A stretch of DNA of 64,000 nucleotides from Dermabacter vaginalis (GCF_001678905.1 NZ_CP012117.1:806001-870000); one strand, 5' to 3'; numbered from the stretch's first letter, positions 43,732 to 53,089 are shown. Notes: generated by a model from the sequence alone, not told the origin. Numbers and translations are program-made.

Positions 43732-46260
43732 ATGAAGGCACTACGTACCCTTTCCGTCACGTCCGAACTTCCCGCTGAGCTCGAGGGACTTCGCACCCTC
43801 GCCTATAACCTCCGGTGGACCTGGAACGCCGAAACTCGCGACCTTTTCGAGGCGCTTGACCCGCGCGCATTCGAGGAGAGCAACCGCAATCCCGTTGTGC
43901 AGCTTGGGATGGTTCCCGCGCGCCGCTACAGCGAGGTCGCTGCAGATCCGGAATTCCGCGCGGCTCTTGACGCGCGCCTCGCGGATCTCGAGAACTACAT
44001 GAGTTCCGATCGCTGGTTCCAAAAGGAAGCGCCGGGATCTCCCGCGATTGCGTACTTCTCGATGGAATTCGGTATCTCGCCGACCCTCCCGATCTACTCC
44101 GGTGGCCTTGGCATCCTTGCGGGCGACCACCTCAAGTCGGCCTCCGATCTCGGCGTTGACCTCATCGGCGTGGGTCTGCTTTATCAGTGGGGCTACTTCT
44201 CGCAGTCGCTCAACCGGGAAGGGTGGCAGCAGGAAAACTACAAGCAGAACGTCACGGAAGATCTCGCGGTCGTGCCAGTGACGGATGCCGACGGTGACCA
44301 GGTGTGCGTCAATGTCACGTTCCCCGGCGAGCGCATCGTCACGATCGCGCTGTGGAAAGCGCAGGTGGGCCGTATTTCGCTCCTCCTGCTCGACACGAAT
44401 GTCGAGGGCAACGACGAGGGCGCCCGCCAGATCACTGACCGTCTTTACGGCGGCGACCACTTCCACCGTATTGAGCAAGAGATCGTTCTTGGCATTGGTG
44501 GCGTGCGCGCCGTTGAGCGCTTCGCGGAGCTCGAGGGGCGCCGCGAACGCGATGTGTTCCACCTCAACGAAGGCCACGCGGGCTTCCTCGGCCTTGAACG
44601 GATCGGCCAGCTCATGGGCAAGGGGTTGAGCTTCGATGCTGCCCTCACGCAGACCCGCGCGGGCTCGGTGTTCACGACTCACACGCCCGTGCCCGCCGGT
44701 ATCGACCGCTTTGACGCCGGTCAACTGCGCCACTTCCTCGATGCCGATGGCAACGGGATCTCGCGCCTCGTGCCGAACCTGCCGGTTGAAGCAGCGCTCG
44801 CGCTCGGCGTCGAGGATGGCGGCCACGTGTTCAACATGGCCCACATGGGCTTCCGGCTTTCCCAGCGGTCGAACGGTGTGGCGAAGCTCCACGGCGAGAC
44901 GAGTCGCCGCATGTTCAAGGACCTCTACCCGGGCTTTGACGAGGCGGAAGTACCGATCACGTCGATCACAAACGGTGTGCACCGTCGCACGTGGATTTCG
45001 CGCCCCATGGATGCGCTGTACAAGAGCGTGTTCGGTGACGTGGACCTTTCGGCGCTCAGTGATTGGTCTGCGCTTGGGACTTTGAGCGATGAGTCGCTGT
45101 TGGAGGTGCGCAACACGCTTCGCACGAACCTTGTCGAGCGTGCGCGCGAAGATGTGCGTCGCTCGTGGGTGCGCCGCGGTGCTCACCCAGGCGAGCTCGG
45201 TTGGGTCGATTCGGTTCTCGACCCGAACGTGCTCACGATTGGTTTTGCGCGCCGCGTCTCGACCTACAAGCGCCTCACGCTCATGCTGAGCCAGCCTGAG
45301 CGTTTGCGCAAGATTCTCCTCAACGAGGAGCATCCGGTGCAGATCGTCGTGGCCGGTAAGGCACACCCCGCGGATTACCCGGGCAAGGAATTCATGCAGC
45401 GCCTCGTGCAATTCGCAGACGATCACGGGGTGCGCCACCGCATCGTGTTCCTCGCGGATTACGACATTCGCATGGCGCAGTACCTCGTGTCGGGTTCGGA
45501 CGTGTGGCTCAACAACCCGATCCGCCCCGAGGAGGCTTCGGGAACCTCAGGCATGAAGGTTGCGCTCAACGGCGGGCTCACGTTCTCGACGTCCGACGGT
45601 TGGTGGGACGAAATGGCGACCGACGATGCCGGCTGGACGATCGATACGGTCGACATCGAGGACCGTGCTGAGCGTGACCGCCTCGAAGCGGAGAGCCTCT
45701 ACAACATTCTCGAAAACCGCATCGTTCCGCTGTTCTATGACCGCGACGAGAACGGCGTTCCGGCGAAGTGGCTGCAAATGGTGCGCAATTCCCTCGTGGA
45801 AATTGCGCCGAAGGTCACCGCGACCCGCATGGTGCGCGATTACGTCAACGAGTTGTACGCGCCCGCATCAAAGGCGGTTGCGCTGTTTGCGAACGAGCCG
45901 GGCCTGTCGCACGACTTCGCCGAATACAAGCAGCGCCTCGCGCAGGGCTGGGGCGGTGTGAGTATCCATGATGTCGAGGATTCGGTTGACGGTGATGTTC
46001 TTGCCGTGAGCGCGAGCGTTGAACTGGCCTCGATCCATGTTGAGGATGTCGAGGTGCAGCTCATCGTGGGCAACGTCAACGACGAGGGGGACCTTACCGA
46101 CACGATCGTGGCCCCCATGACCCAGGGCGTTGACGGTCGCTACGCGGCCTCGCGCCAGCTTGAGAGCCTGGGTGCGGTTGGTTACACCGTGCGCGTTGTC
46201 CCCTCGCATCGCGTTCTTGCTCACACTGCTGAGCTTGGCCTTGTGCGCGTTGCCCAGTGA
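43732..46260 (+). CDS. glgP: Alpha-glucan (glycogen/maltodextrin) phosphorylase
   Basis: Phosphorylase of 842 aa releasing glucose 1-phosphate from alpha-1,4-glucans. The N-terminal DUF3417-like segment (NLRWTWNAETRDLFEALDP) marks the actinobacterial GT35 branch. Later blocks are IAYFSMEFGIS, YSGGLGILAGDHLKSASDLG, HLNEGHAGF, ARRVSTYKR and the PLP-binding EEASGTSGMK with lysine. About 95 C-terminal residues form an extra beta domain. AAGGGG precedes the start. The sugar importer encoded downstream suggests a role in maltodextrin use. Confidence 0.93.
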   Translation: MKALRTLSVTSELPAELEGLRTLAYNLRWTWNAETRDLFEALDPRAFEESNRNPVVQLGMVPARRYSEVAADPEFRAALDARLADLENYMSSDRWFQKEAPGSPAIAYFSMEFGISPTLPIYSGGLGILAGDHLKSASDLGVDLIGVGLLYQWGYFSQSLNREGWQQENYKQNVTEDLAVVPVTDADGDQVCVNVTFPGERIVTIALWKAQVGRISLLLLDTNVEGNDEGARQITDRLYGGDHFHRIEQEIVLGIGGVRAVERFAELEGRRERDVFHLNEGHAGFLGLERIGQLMGKGLSFDAALTQTRAGSVFTTHTPVPAGIDRFDAGQLRHFLDADGNGISRLVPNLPVEAALALGVEDGGHVFNMAHMGFRLSQRSNGVAKLHGETSRRMFKDLYPGFDEAEVPITSITNGVHRRTWISRPMDALYKSVFGDVDLSALSDWSALGTLSDESLLEVRNTLRTNLVERAREDVRRSWVRRGAHPGELGWVDSVLDPNVLTIGFARRVSTYKRLTLMLSQPERLRKILLNEEHPVQIVVAGKAHPADYPGKEFMQRLVQFADDHGVRHRIVFLADYDIRMAQYLVSGSDVWLNNPIRPEEASGTSGMKVALNGGLTFSTSDGWWDEMATDDAGWTIDTVDIEDRAERDRLEAESLYNILENRIVPLFYDRDENGVPAKWLQMVRNSLVEIAPKVTATRMVRDYVNELYAPASKAVALFANEPGLSHDFAEYKQRLAQGWGGVSIHDVEDSVDGDVLAVSASVELASIHVEDVEVQLIVGNVNDEGDLTDTIVAPMTQGVDGRYAASRQLESLGAVGYTVRVVPSHRVLAHTAELGLVRVAQ

Positions 46261-46291
46261 TCGGGGTGTACGCTGGCATAGCCAATCGTTA

Positions 46292-46312
46292 GGCCGGGCA
46301 TAAGTTCCGGCC
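46292..46312. promoter_or_regulatory. Inverted repeat between glgP and sugar importer
   Basis: GGCCGG (46292-46297), 9-nt spacer, CCGGCC (46307-46312). It lacks a T-run, so it is either a small terminator or an operator for the importer operon. Confidence 0.4.
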
Positions 46313-46352
46313 AGAGTCCAGAGAGAATCGGGTGGAAGGAGTTGAATCTGTG

Positions 46353-47216
46353 ATGCGACTCCGCCACCCGATTCTTTCGTGGCTTTTCGTGTTGCCTGCA
46401 GCGATCGGCGTGTTCGCCTTTATTCTTCTTCCCGTCGTCGTGGCCTTCGGTCTTTCGCTGACGAACTGGGAGATCGTGGGCTCCCGCGACTTCATCGGCT
46501 TCAAAAACTACGAGATCTTGTTCAGCGGCGACGCGCTGTGGAACTCGCTCTTCGTGACGCTTCTGTTCACACTCATGAGCGTGCCTCTCGGCATTGCGCT
46601 AGGCCTTCTGCTCGCGGTTCAACTCAACAAAATGTTCCCCGGGTCGACACTGTTCAGGATCATTGTGGTGATCCCGTGGGTGTGCGCCCCCGTGGCGATC
46701 GGTGTGGTGTGGAAGTGGATCTACCAGCCGACCTACGGTGCCCTCAACGCCTTGCTCGGAACACGAATCGAATGGCTCACGTCGCACACGCTCGCCCTTC
46801 CGGCCGTGGCTTTCGTGGCGGTGTGGCAAGCCGTCGGATATAACGCGCTTTTCTATCAGGCCGGCCTTCAGAAGATCCCACCATCGATCTACGAGGCTGC
46901 GGAGCTCGACGGCGCGGGAAGCGTGCGCCGTTTCTTCGCGATCACCCTTCCGCTCTTGAATCCCACGACGTTTTTCGTGGCCCTCACGCAAATGGTCGCG
47001 AGCTTCCAGGTGTTTGACACCGTGTATTCGCTGACCGGGGGAGGCCCCGGTAATAGCACTCAGGTGGTGGCCTCGCTGATCTACAACGAGGCGTTCGGTG
47101 CTGGGCGCCTTGGCCGCGCCGGGGCGGTGGCCGTGATTCTCTTCGTGATTCTCGCTGCCCTCTCGTTTATTCAGCAGCGGTTCTTCTCGAGCCGCATCAC
47201 CTACGACATGTCCTGA
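46353..47216 (+). CDS. CUT1 sugar importer permease (MalF-like)
   Basis: Permease of 287 aa with six transmembrane segments and the EAA loop YEAAELDGAGSVRRFFAITLP. The DTVYSLTGGGPGNSTQ block is characteristic of CUT1 MalF/UgpA-type subunits. GGAAGGAG is 11 nt upstream of ATG 46353; GTG 46350 is an equally possible start. Confidence 0.87.
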   Translation: MRLRHPILSWLFVLPAAIGVFAFILLPVVVAFGLSLTNWEIVGSRDFIGFKNYEILFSGDALWNSLFVTLLFTLMSVPLGIALGLLLAVQLNKMFPGSTLFRIIVVIPWVCAPVAIGVVWKWIYQPTYGALNALLGTRIEWLTSHTLALPAVAFVAVWQAVGYNALFYQAGLQKIPPSIYEAAELDGAGSVRRFFAITLPLLNPTTFFVALTQMVASFQVFDTVYSLTGGGPGNSTQVVASLIYNEAFGAGRLGRAGAVAVILFVILAALSFIQQRFFSSRITYDMS

Positions 47217-47227
47217 GGGTGGTGTTC

Positions 47228-48058
47228 ATGAAGAAAAAGTCGGTTCTTTCGGCGATCGTGGCCTACACGATCCTCATCATTGCTGCCGTGCTCACTCTCG
47301 CGCCGTTTTCGCTGTCGATCATGACGGCGCTTCGTGAGCCGAGTGACTTCCTTCGCCAGGGCCTCATCCACCTCCCGGATCCTGCGACGCTCGAGAACTT
47401 TACGGCGCTCTTCACGGGGCCGCACAGTTTTGTGACCCCATTTGCCGTGACGGCCCAAATGGTCGCGGTGATCCTCGTGGGGCAGATCATTTTTTCGATT
47501 CTTGCCGCATATGCGTTCGCATTTTTGGAGTTCCCCGGCCGCGATCTGCTGTTCTGGGCCTTCATCGCGACTCTGCTCGTGCCTCAAGTCGTGGTTGTCG
47601 TGCCGCTCTTCCTGGCATTCCAAGAGTTGGGGCTTCGCAATACCTTCTGGGCTCTCGTACTGCCGTTCATGTTTGGCAGCCCTTACGCCGTGTTCCTGCT
47701 GCGCGAGAATTTTCGTAGCGTTCCACAAGAGCTCCTCGATGCGATGCGCGTTGATGGCGCGGGGCATCTGCGGTTGATTCGCAGCCTCGTGGTGCCCCTT
47801 AACCGTCCGATCATCGTGACGCTCATCGTGATCACCGTGGTGACCCACTGGAACTCCTTCATGTGGCCGCTCATTATCACGACGGGGGACACGTGGCAGA
47901 CCCTTACGGTTGCGACCTCGGCACTCAGTACCCAGTACAACAACAATTGGACGATGGTCATGGCGGCAACGACGCTCGCGATGATTCCGCTCATCCTTCT
48001 GTATCTCGTGTTCCAGAAGCAGGTGGCGCAATCGATTGGTGGAACCGAACTGCGATAA
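47228..48058 (+). CDS. CUT1 sugar importer permease (MalG-like)
   Basis: Permease of 276 aa with six transmembrane segments and the EAA loop LLDAMRVDGAGHLRLIRSL. The HWNSFMWPLI block is typical of MalG-like subunits. ATG 47228 follows GAGGGTGG; it starts 11 bp after the MalF-like gene. No ATPase gene follows, so the importer probably borrows a shared MsiK/MalK-type ATPase encoded elsewhere. Confidence 0.87.
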   Translation: MKKKSVLSAIVAYTILIIAAVLTLAPFSLSIMTALREPSDFLRQGLIHLPDPATLENFTALFTGPHSFVTPFAVTAQMVAVILVGQIIFSILAAYAFAFLEFPGRDLLFWAFIATLLVPQVVVVVPLFLAFQELGLRNTFWALVLPFMFGSPYAVFLLRENFRSVPQELLDAMRVDGAGHLRLIRSLVVPLNRPIIVTLIVITVVTHWNSFMWPLIITTGDTWQTLTVATSALSTQYNNNWTMVMAATTLAMIPLILLYLVFQKQVAQSIGGTELR

Positions 48059-48113
48059 ACGTCGCTTATGGCATCCATAAATATCCGGTATGCTCTTGCG
48101 TTAACAATGTGCA

Positions 48114-48129
48114 GGGCACGAGGGTGCCC
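48114..48129 (+). promoter_or_regulatory. Intercistronic stem-loop before the sugar-binding protein
   Basis: GGGCAC-GAGG-GTGCCC, a 6-4-6 hairpin in the 98-bp gap between permease and binding protein. Such hairpins commonly protect the binding-protein mRNA and raise its level. A TATGCT hexamer (48089-48094) could also give a separate promoter. Confidence 0.45.
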
Positions 48130-48156
48130 GCACGACCGTTGAAGAAAGGCCATCAC

Positions 48157-49449
48157 ATGGTTTCACGTCGCACAGTTCTCTCCGGTGGACTCGTAGCCTC
48201 CGCGGCCGCGGCACTCGCCGCGTGCTCGCCGTCAGATTCGGGCTCGTCCGCGAAGAAGGGCTCGGGTTCCGACGCCGGGGCGCTTAAGTTCCGCATTTGG
48301 GATAGCACGGCGAAGGCGGCATACGAGGAGTCGCTCAAGAAGTTCACCGAGGAATCGGGGATCAAGGTCGAGGTCGAGGTCGTTCCGTGGGACGACTACT
48401 GGACGAAGCTGCCTCTCGACCTCTCTGACGGCGCTTCGGATAGCGCCCCCGATGTGTTCTGGCTGAACTCCGCGAGCTTCACCCAATTCCAGCAGGCCGG
48501 AGCGCTCGTCGATATTTCGGAGAAGCTCGGCGGGTCCGTGAAGGACTGGGAGAAGGCTGTCGTTGACCTGTACACCCGCGACGGCTCGCTGTGGGGTGTT
48601 CCGCAGGTCTGGGACTCGATCGCCCTCTTCTACAACAAGAACCTCACCGACGCCGCTGGCGTGGACCCCACGACACTCGCCTTCGATCCCACCGCCGGCT
48701 CGGATGCCCTTCGCGATGCCGCCACCGCGCTCACGAAGGATGGCGTGTTCGGTTTCAATGCGGCGTGCGATCGCCAGTCCATTATTGGCCCCTTCCTGAG
48801 CTCGAACGGTTCCGAGTGGCAGGATGCCAACGATATGTACGCATTCGATTCAGAGCAGGGCGTCCAGGTGTTCTCCTACCTCGCTGCGCTCGTCAACGAA
48901 CTCAAGGTTGCGCCTTCGGCCGCTGACACCAATACGAACGGCGATTTCGCGCGTGACCTGTTTATCCAGGGTAAGCTCGGCCTCTTCCAGAGCGGCCCGT
49001 TTAGCCTCAAGACGATCCACGACTCGGTCGACGGCGCCTTCGAGTGGGCTATCGCCCCCATGGTGGCGGGCCCGAAGGGGGCGAAGTCGCTCGTGCACGG
49101 CGTGGTTGCCGCGGGTAACGCGAAGCGCGAGGACCAGGAGTCGGTTGTGAAGCTTCTCGAATGGCTCGGCTCGAAGGAGGGGCAGCTGCCCCTGGGCGAG
49201 CAGGGAATTTCGTTCCCCGGCCACGTGGATGCGCAGCAGTCCTTCGTGGACTTCTGGAAAGAGCAGGGCGTCGACGTTGAGCAGTTCATTGAAGCGGCGA
49301 AGAACCCTGGCCCCGCGGATACCGGCGCAAAGTCCCTCGCCGGCCTCAATGCCGTAATGCCCGTCTTCCAGGAGATCTTCGCGGGCAATCTCTCCGCCGA
49401 GGAAGGTGTCAAGAAGGCCCAGGAAGAGGGTAATGCCGCGATGGCGTGA
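48157..49449 (+). CDS. Sugar ABC importer substrate-binding lipoprotein
   Basis: Receptor of 430 aa. Twin-arginine-like lipoprotein signal (VSRRTVLSGG, Ala-rich stretch, lipobox LAAC with Cys23), a Ser/Lys/Gly linker, then a family-1 extracellular binding domain (LKFRIWDST, SAPDVFWLNSASF, LWGVPQVWDSIALFYNK). AAAGG lies 7 nt upstream of ATG 48157; longer frames overlap the permease. The order permease-permease-receptor is the reverse of the usual one. Substrate most likely an oligosaccharide, by family and by neighbouring glgP. Confidence 0.88.
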   Translation: MVSRRTVLSGGLVASAAAALAACSPSDSGSSAKKGSGSDAGALKFRIWDSTAKAAYEESLKKFTEESGIKVEVEVVPWDDYWTKLPLDLSDGASDSAPDVFWLNSASFTQFQQAGALVDISEKLGGSVKDWEKAVVDLYTRDGSLWGVPQVWDSIALFYNKNLTDAAGVDPTTLAFDPTAGSDALRDAATALTKDGVFGFNAACDRQSIIGPFLSSNGSEWQDANDMYAFDSEQGVQVFSYLAALVNELKVAPSAADTNTNGDFARDLFIQGKLGLFQSGPFSLKTIHDSVDGAFEWAIAPMVAGPKGAKSLVHGVVAAGNAKREDQESVVKLLEWLGSKEGQLPLGEQGISFPGHVDAQQSFVDFWKEQGVDVEQFIEAAKNPGPADTGAKSLAGLNAVMPVFQEIFAGNLSAEEGVKKAQEEGNAAMA

Positions 49450-49459
49450 GCCCCGCGGT

Positions 49460-50368
49460 TTAGGCGAAAATTGCCTCGCTCCACCTCGTTGACTCGAGAC
49501 CGAGCTCTTCGGTGAGCGCTCCGGGCGCGAGGCGTGATGGCGAGTCCCACAGATATCGTTGCTGAGAAAGCGAACGGAGTGTGGGGCTCGCCATCCCCGT
49601 TAAAGAGAGTGCCCATGCTGGGATTGTGCGAATCTTCGGCTCGCTCACGTTTGCGCGGGTGGAGACGATGCGCGCCAGTTCGCAGAAGGTGACCGGTGTG
49701 GGGGAGGGGGCGTTGAGCATCACGCTCGAGTCGCCCGCGAATACGCGCGTGTGCTCTCGGGCCACGAGGATCATGGCATCGGCGAGGTCCGACACGAACG
49801 TCATGGCGTGAGGGATGTCGGGGCCTCCGAATGCCCAGCATGTTTTTCCCGTGAGGGTGGGGTTCACGATGCTCATCGTGGGCACCGACGCCTTCGCGGA
49901 GGCGCCTTTTCCCACGAGGTCGGCGGCAACGACACTCGCGGTGTGCGCCGCATGTGCCGTGCGAGCTTCGAGGAGCTCGGCGCGCACGTCCCCGAGAGGA
50001 GAGCACGGGTGTATCGGCGCTCCCTCGTGCAGGTCGTGCGCCTGTGTTCCGAACGCGTAGACGGATTCGGGGAAGATAACGGGGATGCCAAGGCTTTCGG
50101 CGACGTCCATGACCGCTTGCTCGCGGTGGGGCAGTTCCTCTCGCCAGGCCTTTGCGGTGTAGGGCGCGTGGATGCAGTGCATGATCGCGTCCGCGCCGCG
50201 CGCTTCACGTTCGAGCAGAGCGCGCTTGCCTGCGTCGCCCGCAATGACGCGCACCCCTTCGATTGGGTGTGCGCTGCGCCGGATAACTGTCACATCGTCG
50301 CCCGTTGTGCGCAGTGACCTGACGATTGCGTTGCCGATTTGCCCAGCCCCCGTGACGAGAATCTTCAC
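49460..50368 (-). CDS. NAD-dependent epimerase/dehydratase family protein
   Basis: Extended-SDR-like protein of 302 aa with the NAD(P) loop VTGAGQIG and a later FPESVYAFG, in which Tyr could take the place of the catalytic YxxxK Tyr; the Lys is not found at +4, so the exact enzyme class is uncertain. It resembles NAD-dependent epimerases/NmrA-like reductases. GGAGGGC is upstream of its GTG start. It is divergent from a TetR gene with shared operator-like palindromes, suggesting it is that regulator's target. Confidence 0.75.
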   Translation of the reverse strand: MKILVTGAGQIGNAIVRSLRTTGDDVTVIRRSAHPIEGVRVIAGDAGKRALLEREARGADAIMHCIHAPYTAKAWREELPHREQAVMDVAESLGIPVIFPESVYAFGTQAHDLHEGAPIHPCSPLGDVRAELLEARTAHAAHTASVVAADLVGKGASAKASVPTMSIVNPTLTGKTCWAFGGPDIPHAMTFVSDLADAMILVAREHTRVFAGDSSVMLNAPSPTPVTFCELARIVSTRANVSEPKIRTIPAWALSLTGMASPTLRSLSQQRYLWDSPSRLAPGALTEELGLESTRWSEAIFA

Positions 50369-50390
50369 AACAGCCCTCCAAAATGTGATC

Positions 50391-50448
50391 AGTGCTCTCG
50401 TTTAAGGAATATAGGTGCTCGCACCCTTAAAAACAAGAGCACTGCTCT
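50391..50448. promoter_or_regulatory. Divergent operators between epimerase and TetR genes
   Basis: AGAGCA-C-TGCTCT (50436-50448) and a half site AGTGCTCTCG (50391-50400) flank an inner GGTGC-TC-GCACC (50414-50425). TTTAAGG (50401-50407) and CCTTAAA (50425-50431) form a further inverted repeat with a 17-nt spacer. A minus-strand TATATT (50408-50413) fits the -10 of the epimerase gene. Confidence 0.6.
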
Positions 50449-50488
50449 CGCTATCGATTTCGAGTCTGTTCAATGCGAGGATGGACGC

Positions 50489-51262
50489 ATGAGTGAACGC
50501 CGAAGCCGCGCCGAGAATCGGCGGCGCATGGAAACTGAAATCCTGCGCCTTGCCAGGCAGCAGCTCGAGGAAAAAGGCCCCGCAGACCTCTCATTGCGGG
50601 AAATTGCCCGAGACATGTCGGTCGCGTCATCGGCCCTATACAGATACGTGCGCGACCGCGATGAGCTGCTCACGCTCCTCGTCATCGACGCCTACACCGA
50701 CCTTGCTGATGCCGTTGACGACGCCTTGGGTCTGGACCCAGAAGAGCGGGGTGGCGCAGAAAGCCCCGAGGGCCTCGGAACGTTCGCGCGCGCCATGCGC
50801 TCATGGGCGCTCGCAAACACAGCGCGATGGGGCCTCGTGTACGGCACACCCGTTCCCGGCTATACCGCGCCAGCCGAACGCACAATCGCACCGGGTACTC
50901 GGCTACTCGCCCGCCTCGCGCGAATCGTCGCGTCCGGCACTTCCGTCGGCGCAAACCCGAGCGACACGTATGCCGCTTTCCTCGAGGGTGGGTTGGAGGA
51001 CGTGTTCGGGGCCGTTGGCCGGCACGCTCTCGACAACGCGGAGGCCGAGATAGGAGAAGACTGCGCAATAGACCGCGGCGAGGCCACTCGACGCGCGGCG
51101 ACCACGATCGACCTCTGGTGCGCGCTACTCGGCACGATCAGCGCCGAGGTTTTCGGACAGCTCGGTCCGGGCCTCGACGAAGTAGGCGGGGAGATTCTCG
51201 AGCGGCTCGTCGAATCGTGGACCGCGATGCTCTTTCCCGAGGCTGCAACGAGTAATCGCTAG
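50489..51262 (+). CDS. TetR-family regulator
   Basis: Protein of 257 aa. The HTH (RQQLEEKGPADLSLREIARDM, with SVASSALYRYVRDRDELLTL) lies at about 20-66, followed by a long C-terminal domain of the TetR_C_33-like type (RWGLVYGTPVPGY). AGGATGG precedes ATG 50489. It is divergent from the epimerase and its stop overlaps the gluconolactonase stop by 4 bp (CTAG). Confidence 0.87.
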   Translation: MSERRSRAENRRRMETEILRLARQQLEEKGPADLSLREIARDMSVASSALYRYVRDRDELLTLLVIDAYTDLADAVDDALGLDPEERGGAESPEGLGTFARAMRSWALANTARWGLVYGTPVPGYTAPAERTIAPGTRLLARLARIVASGTSVGANPSDTYAAFLEGGLEDVFGAVGRHALDNAEAEIGEDCAIDRGEATRRAATTIDLWCALLGTISAEVFGQLGPGLDEVGGEILERLVESWTAMLFPEAATSNR

Positions 51263-52191
51263 GCGAAACTCCACGGCTCGCGCGTATTCGTGCGCAGCCG
51301 GTAGAGGCTCGTGGTAGCCGTAATGAACAGGTCTTGGCCGCTCTCACCGCCGAAACAGAGATTAGACACCACTTCTGGAACGGGCGCATGGGCGATCAGG
51401 GAACCGTCGGAATCGAACACGCTCACCCCGTCCCCGCCGGAGGACCACACGCGGTCCTCTTCGTCGACGGTGATGCCATCGGGAACTCCGGCCGCGGGGC
51501 AGGCAAACGGACGCCCGCTGCCCTTGACGACCGCGTTGTCGGCGTCGAGGTCGAAGGCCCAAATGTGGTGGCGGCCCGCGCTATCCGTGACGGATTCAGG
51601 GGCGTTCTCTTCGGGCTTATTCGGGTTGTCGGCGGTATTCGTGACGTAGAGGCGCTTACCGTCGCGGCTGAAAGCGATGCCGTTCGGGCGGCTCAGTTCG
51701 GTGACAACGGCCTCGAGGTCACCGTGGTGGTCGAGCTTGAACACGTATGAGCGCCCGTACTCCATTTCGCCCGGCTGCCCCTGGCCCTCGCTGAGGATCC
51801 CGTAGGGAGGGTCGGTAAACCAGATCGTGTGCTCGATCGGGTGCACGGCAACGTCGTTCGGGGAGTTGAGGCGCCCGCCTTCGAAGAAGTCGATGAGCAT
51901 TTCCGCGTCCATGAACGGCACGAGCGGCGCCTTATCGAGGGAACGTGTGCCGTGGTTGCATTCGACGACTCCCAAATCGGGGTGGTGCGCGCGGCCATTC
52001 GTGTAGTTGACGTTGCTTTTCCACACGACGGTTTCGCCCGTTGCGGGATCGAGCTGGAGGATGCGGTTGTTCGTAATGTCGCTAAAGCGCACGACCTTCT
52101 CGCGTGGATACCACAGCGGGCCTTCGGCCCAGCCGGCACCGGTCGCGACCTTCTCCACGCGTGCGTTCGGGTCAAAGGGCGGGGTGGTCAC
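51259..52191 (-). CDS. SMP-30/gluconolactonase-family protein
   Basis: Six-bladed beta-propeller lactonase of 310 aa. Metal-site residues are where expected: WAEGPLW (Glu), GGRLNSPNDVAVH (Asn), RPNGIAFS (Asn) and PDGITVDEEDRVW (Asp). It would open glucono-lactone or a related sugar lactone to the acid. The GTG start lies 20 bp inside the end of the thioesterase gene, with its GGAGG site there too, so the two are co-transcribed. Confidence 0.85.
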   Translation of the reverse strand: MTTPPFDPNARVEKVATGAGWAEGPLWYPREKVVRFSDITNNRILQLDPATGETVVWKSNVNYTNGRAHHPDLGVVECNHGTRSLDKAPLVPFMDAEMLIDFFEGGRLNSPNDVAVHPIEHTIWFTDPPYGILSEGQGQPGEMEYGRSYVFKLDHHGDLEAVVTELSRPNGIAFSRDGKRLYVTNTADNPNKPEENAPESVTDSAGRHHIWAFDLDADNAVVKGSGRPFACPAAGVPDGITVDEEDRVWSSGGDGVSVFDSDGSLIAHAPVPEVVSNLCFGGESGQDLFITATTSLYRLRTNTREPWSFA

Positions 52192-53077
52192 TGTCTTTGA
52201 CCTCCTTGCGGATGCGGAACATCCCTTCTTGGTTCACGGTCGCCACGAGCTTCCCCTCGCGCGTGTAGATCTGGCCGACGCTGAGTGAGCGCCCGCCTGT
52301 CGCCGCGGGGGAGCGCTGCACGTACAGCAGCCAGTCGTCGACGTTGAACTCCGAGTGGAACCACATCGAATGATTGAGAGTCGCGACGCGCAGGCCGGGC
52401 GTAAGCCACGTGAGGCCCTGGCGGCGGATGGTCGGCTCGAAGGGCGTGTAATCGCTCGCGTACGTGAGGAACGCTTCATGGGTGAGTGGATCGCGGGTGC
52501 CGATCGGGGTGAGGGTGCGCATCCACACGGCCTGTTCGGCGCGCTTTTCAGGATCGGGCGTGAAATATAGGGAGCCGGTCGCGTTACGGATATCCACGGG
52601 GCGCTGGTACGCCATGAACTGCGCGAGCGGGTGGTTGACCTGGCCCAGTTCGTCGCGCGTGCTCGGGAGCTGTTCGGGCGCGCTTTCCGACGCCACCTCG
52701 TCCACGTGGTGCACTCCTTCTTGGCGTTCCTGGAACGAGCCATTCATCGTGAGGACGAGGTTTCCGCGCTGCGTGGCCTCGAGTGCGCGGGTGGAGAACG
52801 ACCCGCCGTCTCGGAGCGTGCGTACGGTGAAGGTCAGCGGCTCGCTCGCGCGAGCGGGCTCGAGGAACGATGCGTAGGTCGAGTGCACGCGGCGCCCCTC
52901 CGGCACGGTGCGCGCCATGGCGATCAGGGCCTGCGCCATCATCTGCCCGCCAAACACGTGCCCACCCGGTTGGGGGAGCGAGGTTCCCTCAAATGTGTGT
53001 TCGGGCCCATCGATTTTCCGAAGCTCGAAAAGATCGAGGAGGCTGCGGGTCACGGCTGCTGGCTCAGGAATCGACAT
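52172..53077 (-). CDS. tesB: Acyl-CoA thioesterase II (TesB)
   Basis: Double-hotdog thioesterase of 301 aa hydrolysing acyl-CoA. Blocks: GGHVFGGQMMAQAL, HSTYASFLEPA, then the C-terminal half with LNHSMWFHSEFNVDDWLLY and REGKLVATVNQEGMFR. The catalytic Asp/Thr/Gln triad positions look retained (Asp in FNVDDW, Gln in NQEG). The start codon follows a minus-strand TAAGAT by 6 nt, a leaderless arrangement. Confidence 0.9.
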   Translation of the reverse strand: MSIPEPAAVTRSLLDLFELRKIDGPEHTFEGTSLPQPGGHVFGGQMMAQALIAMARTVPEGRRVHSTYASFLEPARASEPLTFTVRTLRDGGSFSTRALEATQRGNLVLTMNGSFQERQEGVHHVDEVASESAPEQLPSTRDELGQVNHPLAQFMAYQRPVDIRNATGSLYFTPDPEKRAEQAVWMRTLTPIGTRDPLTHEAFLTYASDYTPFEPTIRRQGLTWLTPGLRVATLNHSMWFHSEFNVDDWLLYVQRSPAATGGRSLSVGQIYTREGKLVATVNQEGMFRIRKEVKDSDHPAL

Positions 53078-53083
53078 GCGCCC

Positions 53084-53089
53084 ATCTTA
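53084..53089 (-). promoter_or_regulatory. -10 hexamer of leaderless tesB promoter
   Basis: On the minus strand TAAGAT ends 6 nt before ATG 53077. Confidence 0.55.

Noticed and set aside
43741-45438. 565-codon open frame on the minus strand
   Set aside because: Shadow of glgP; composition is typical of antisense translation.
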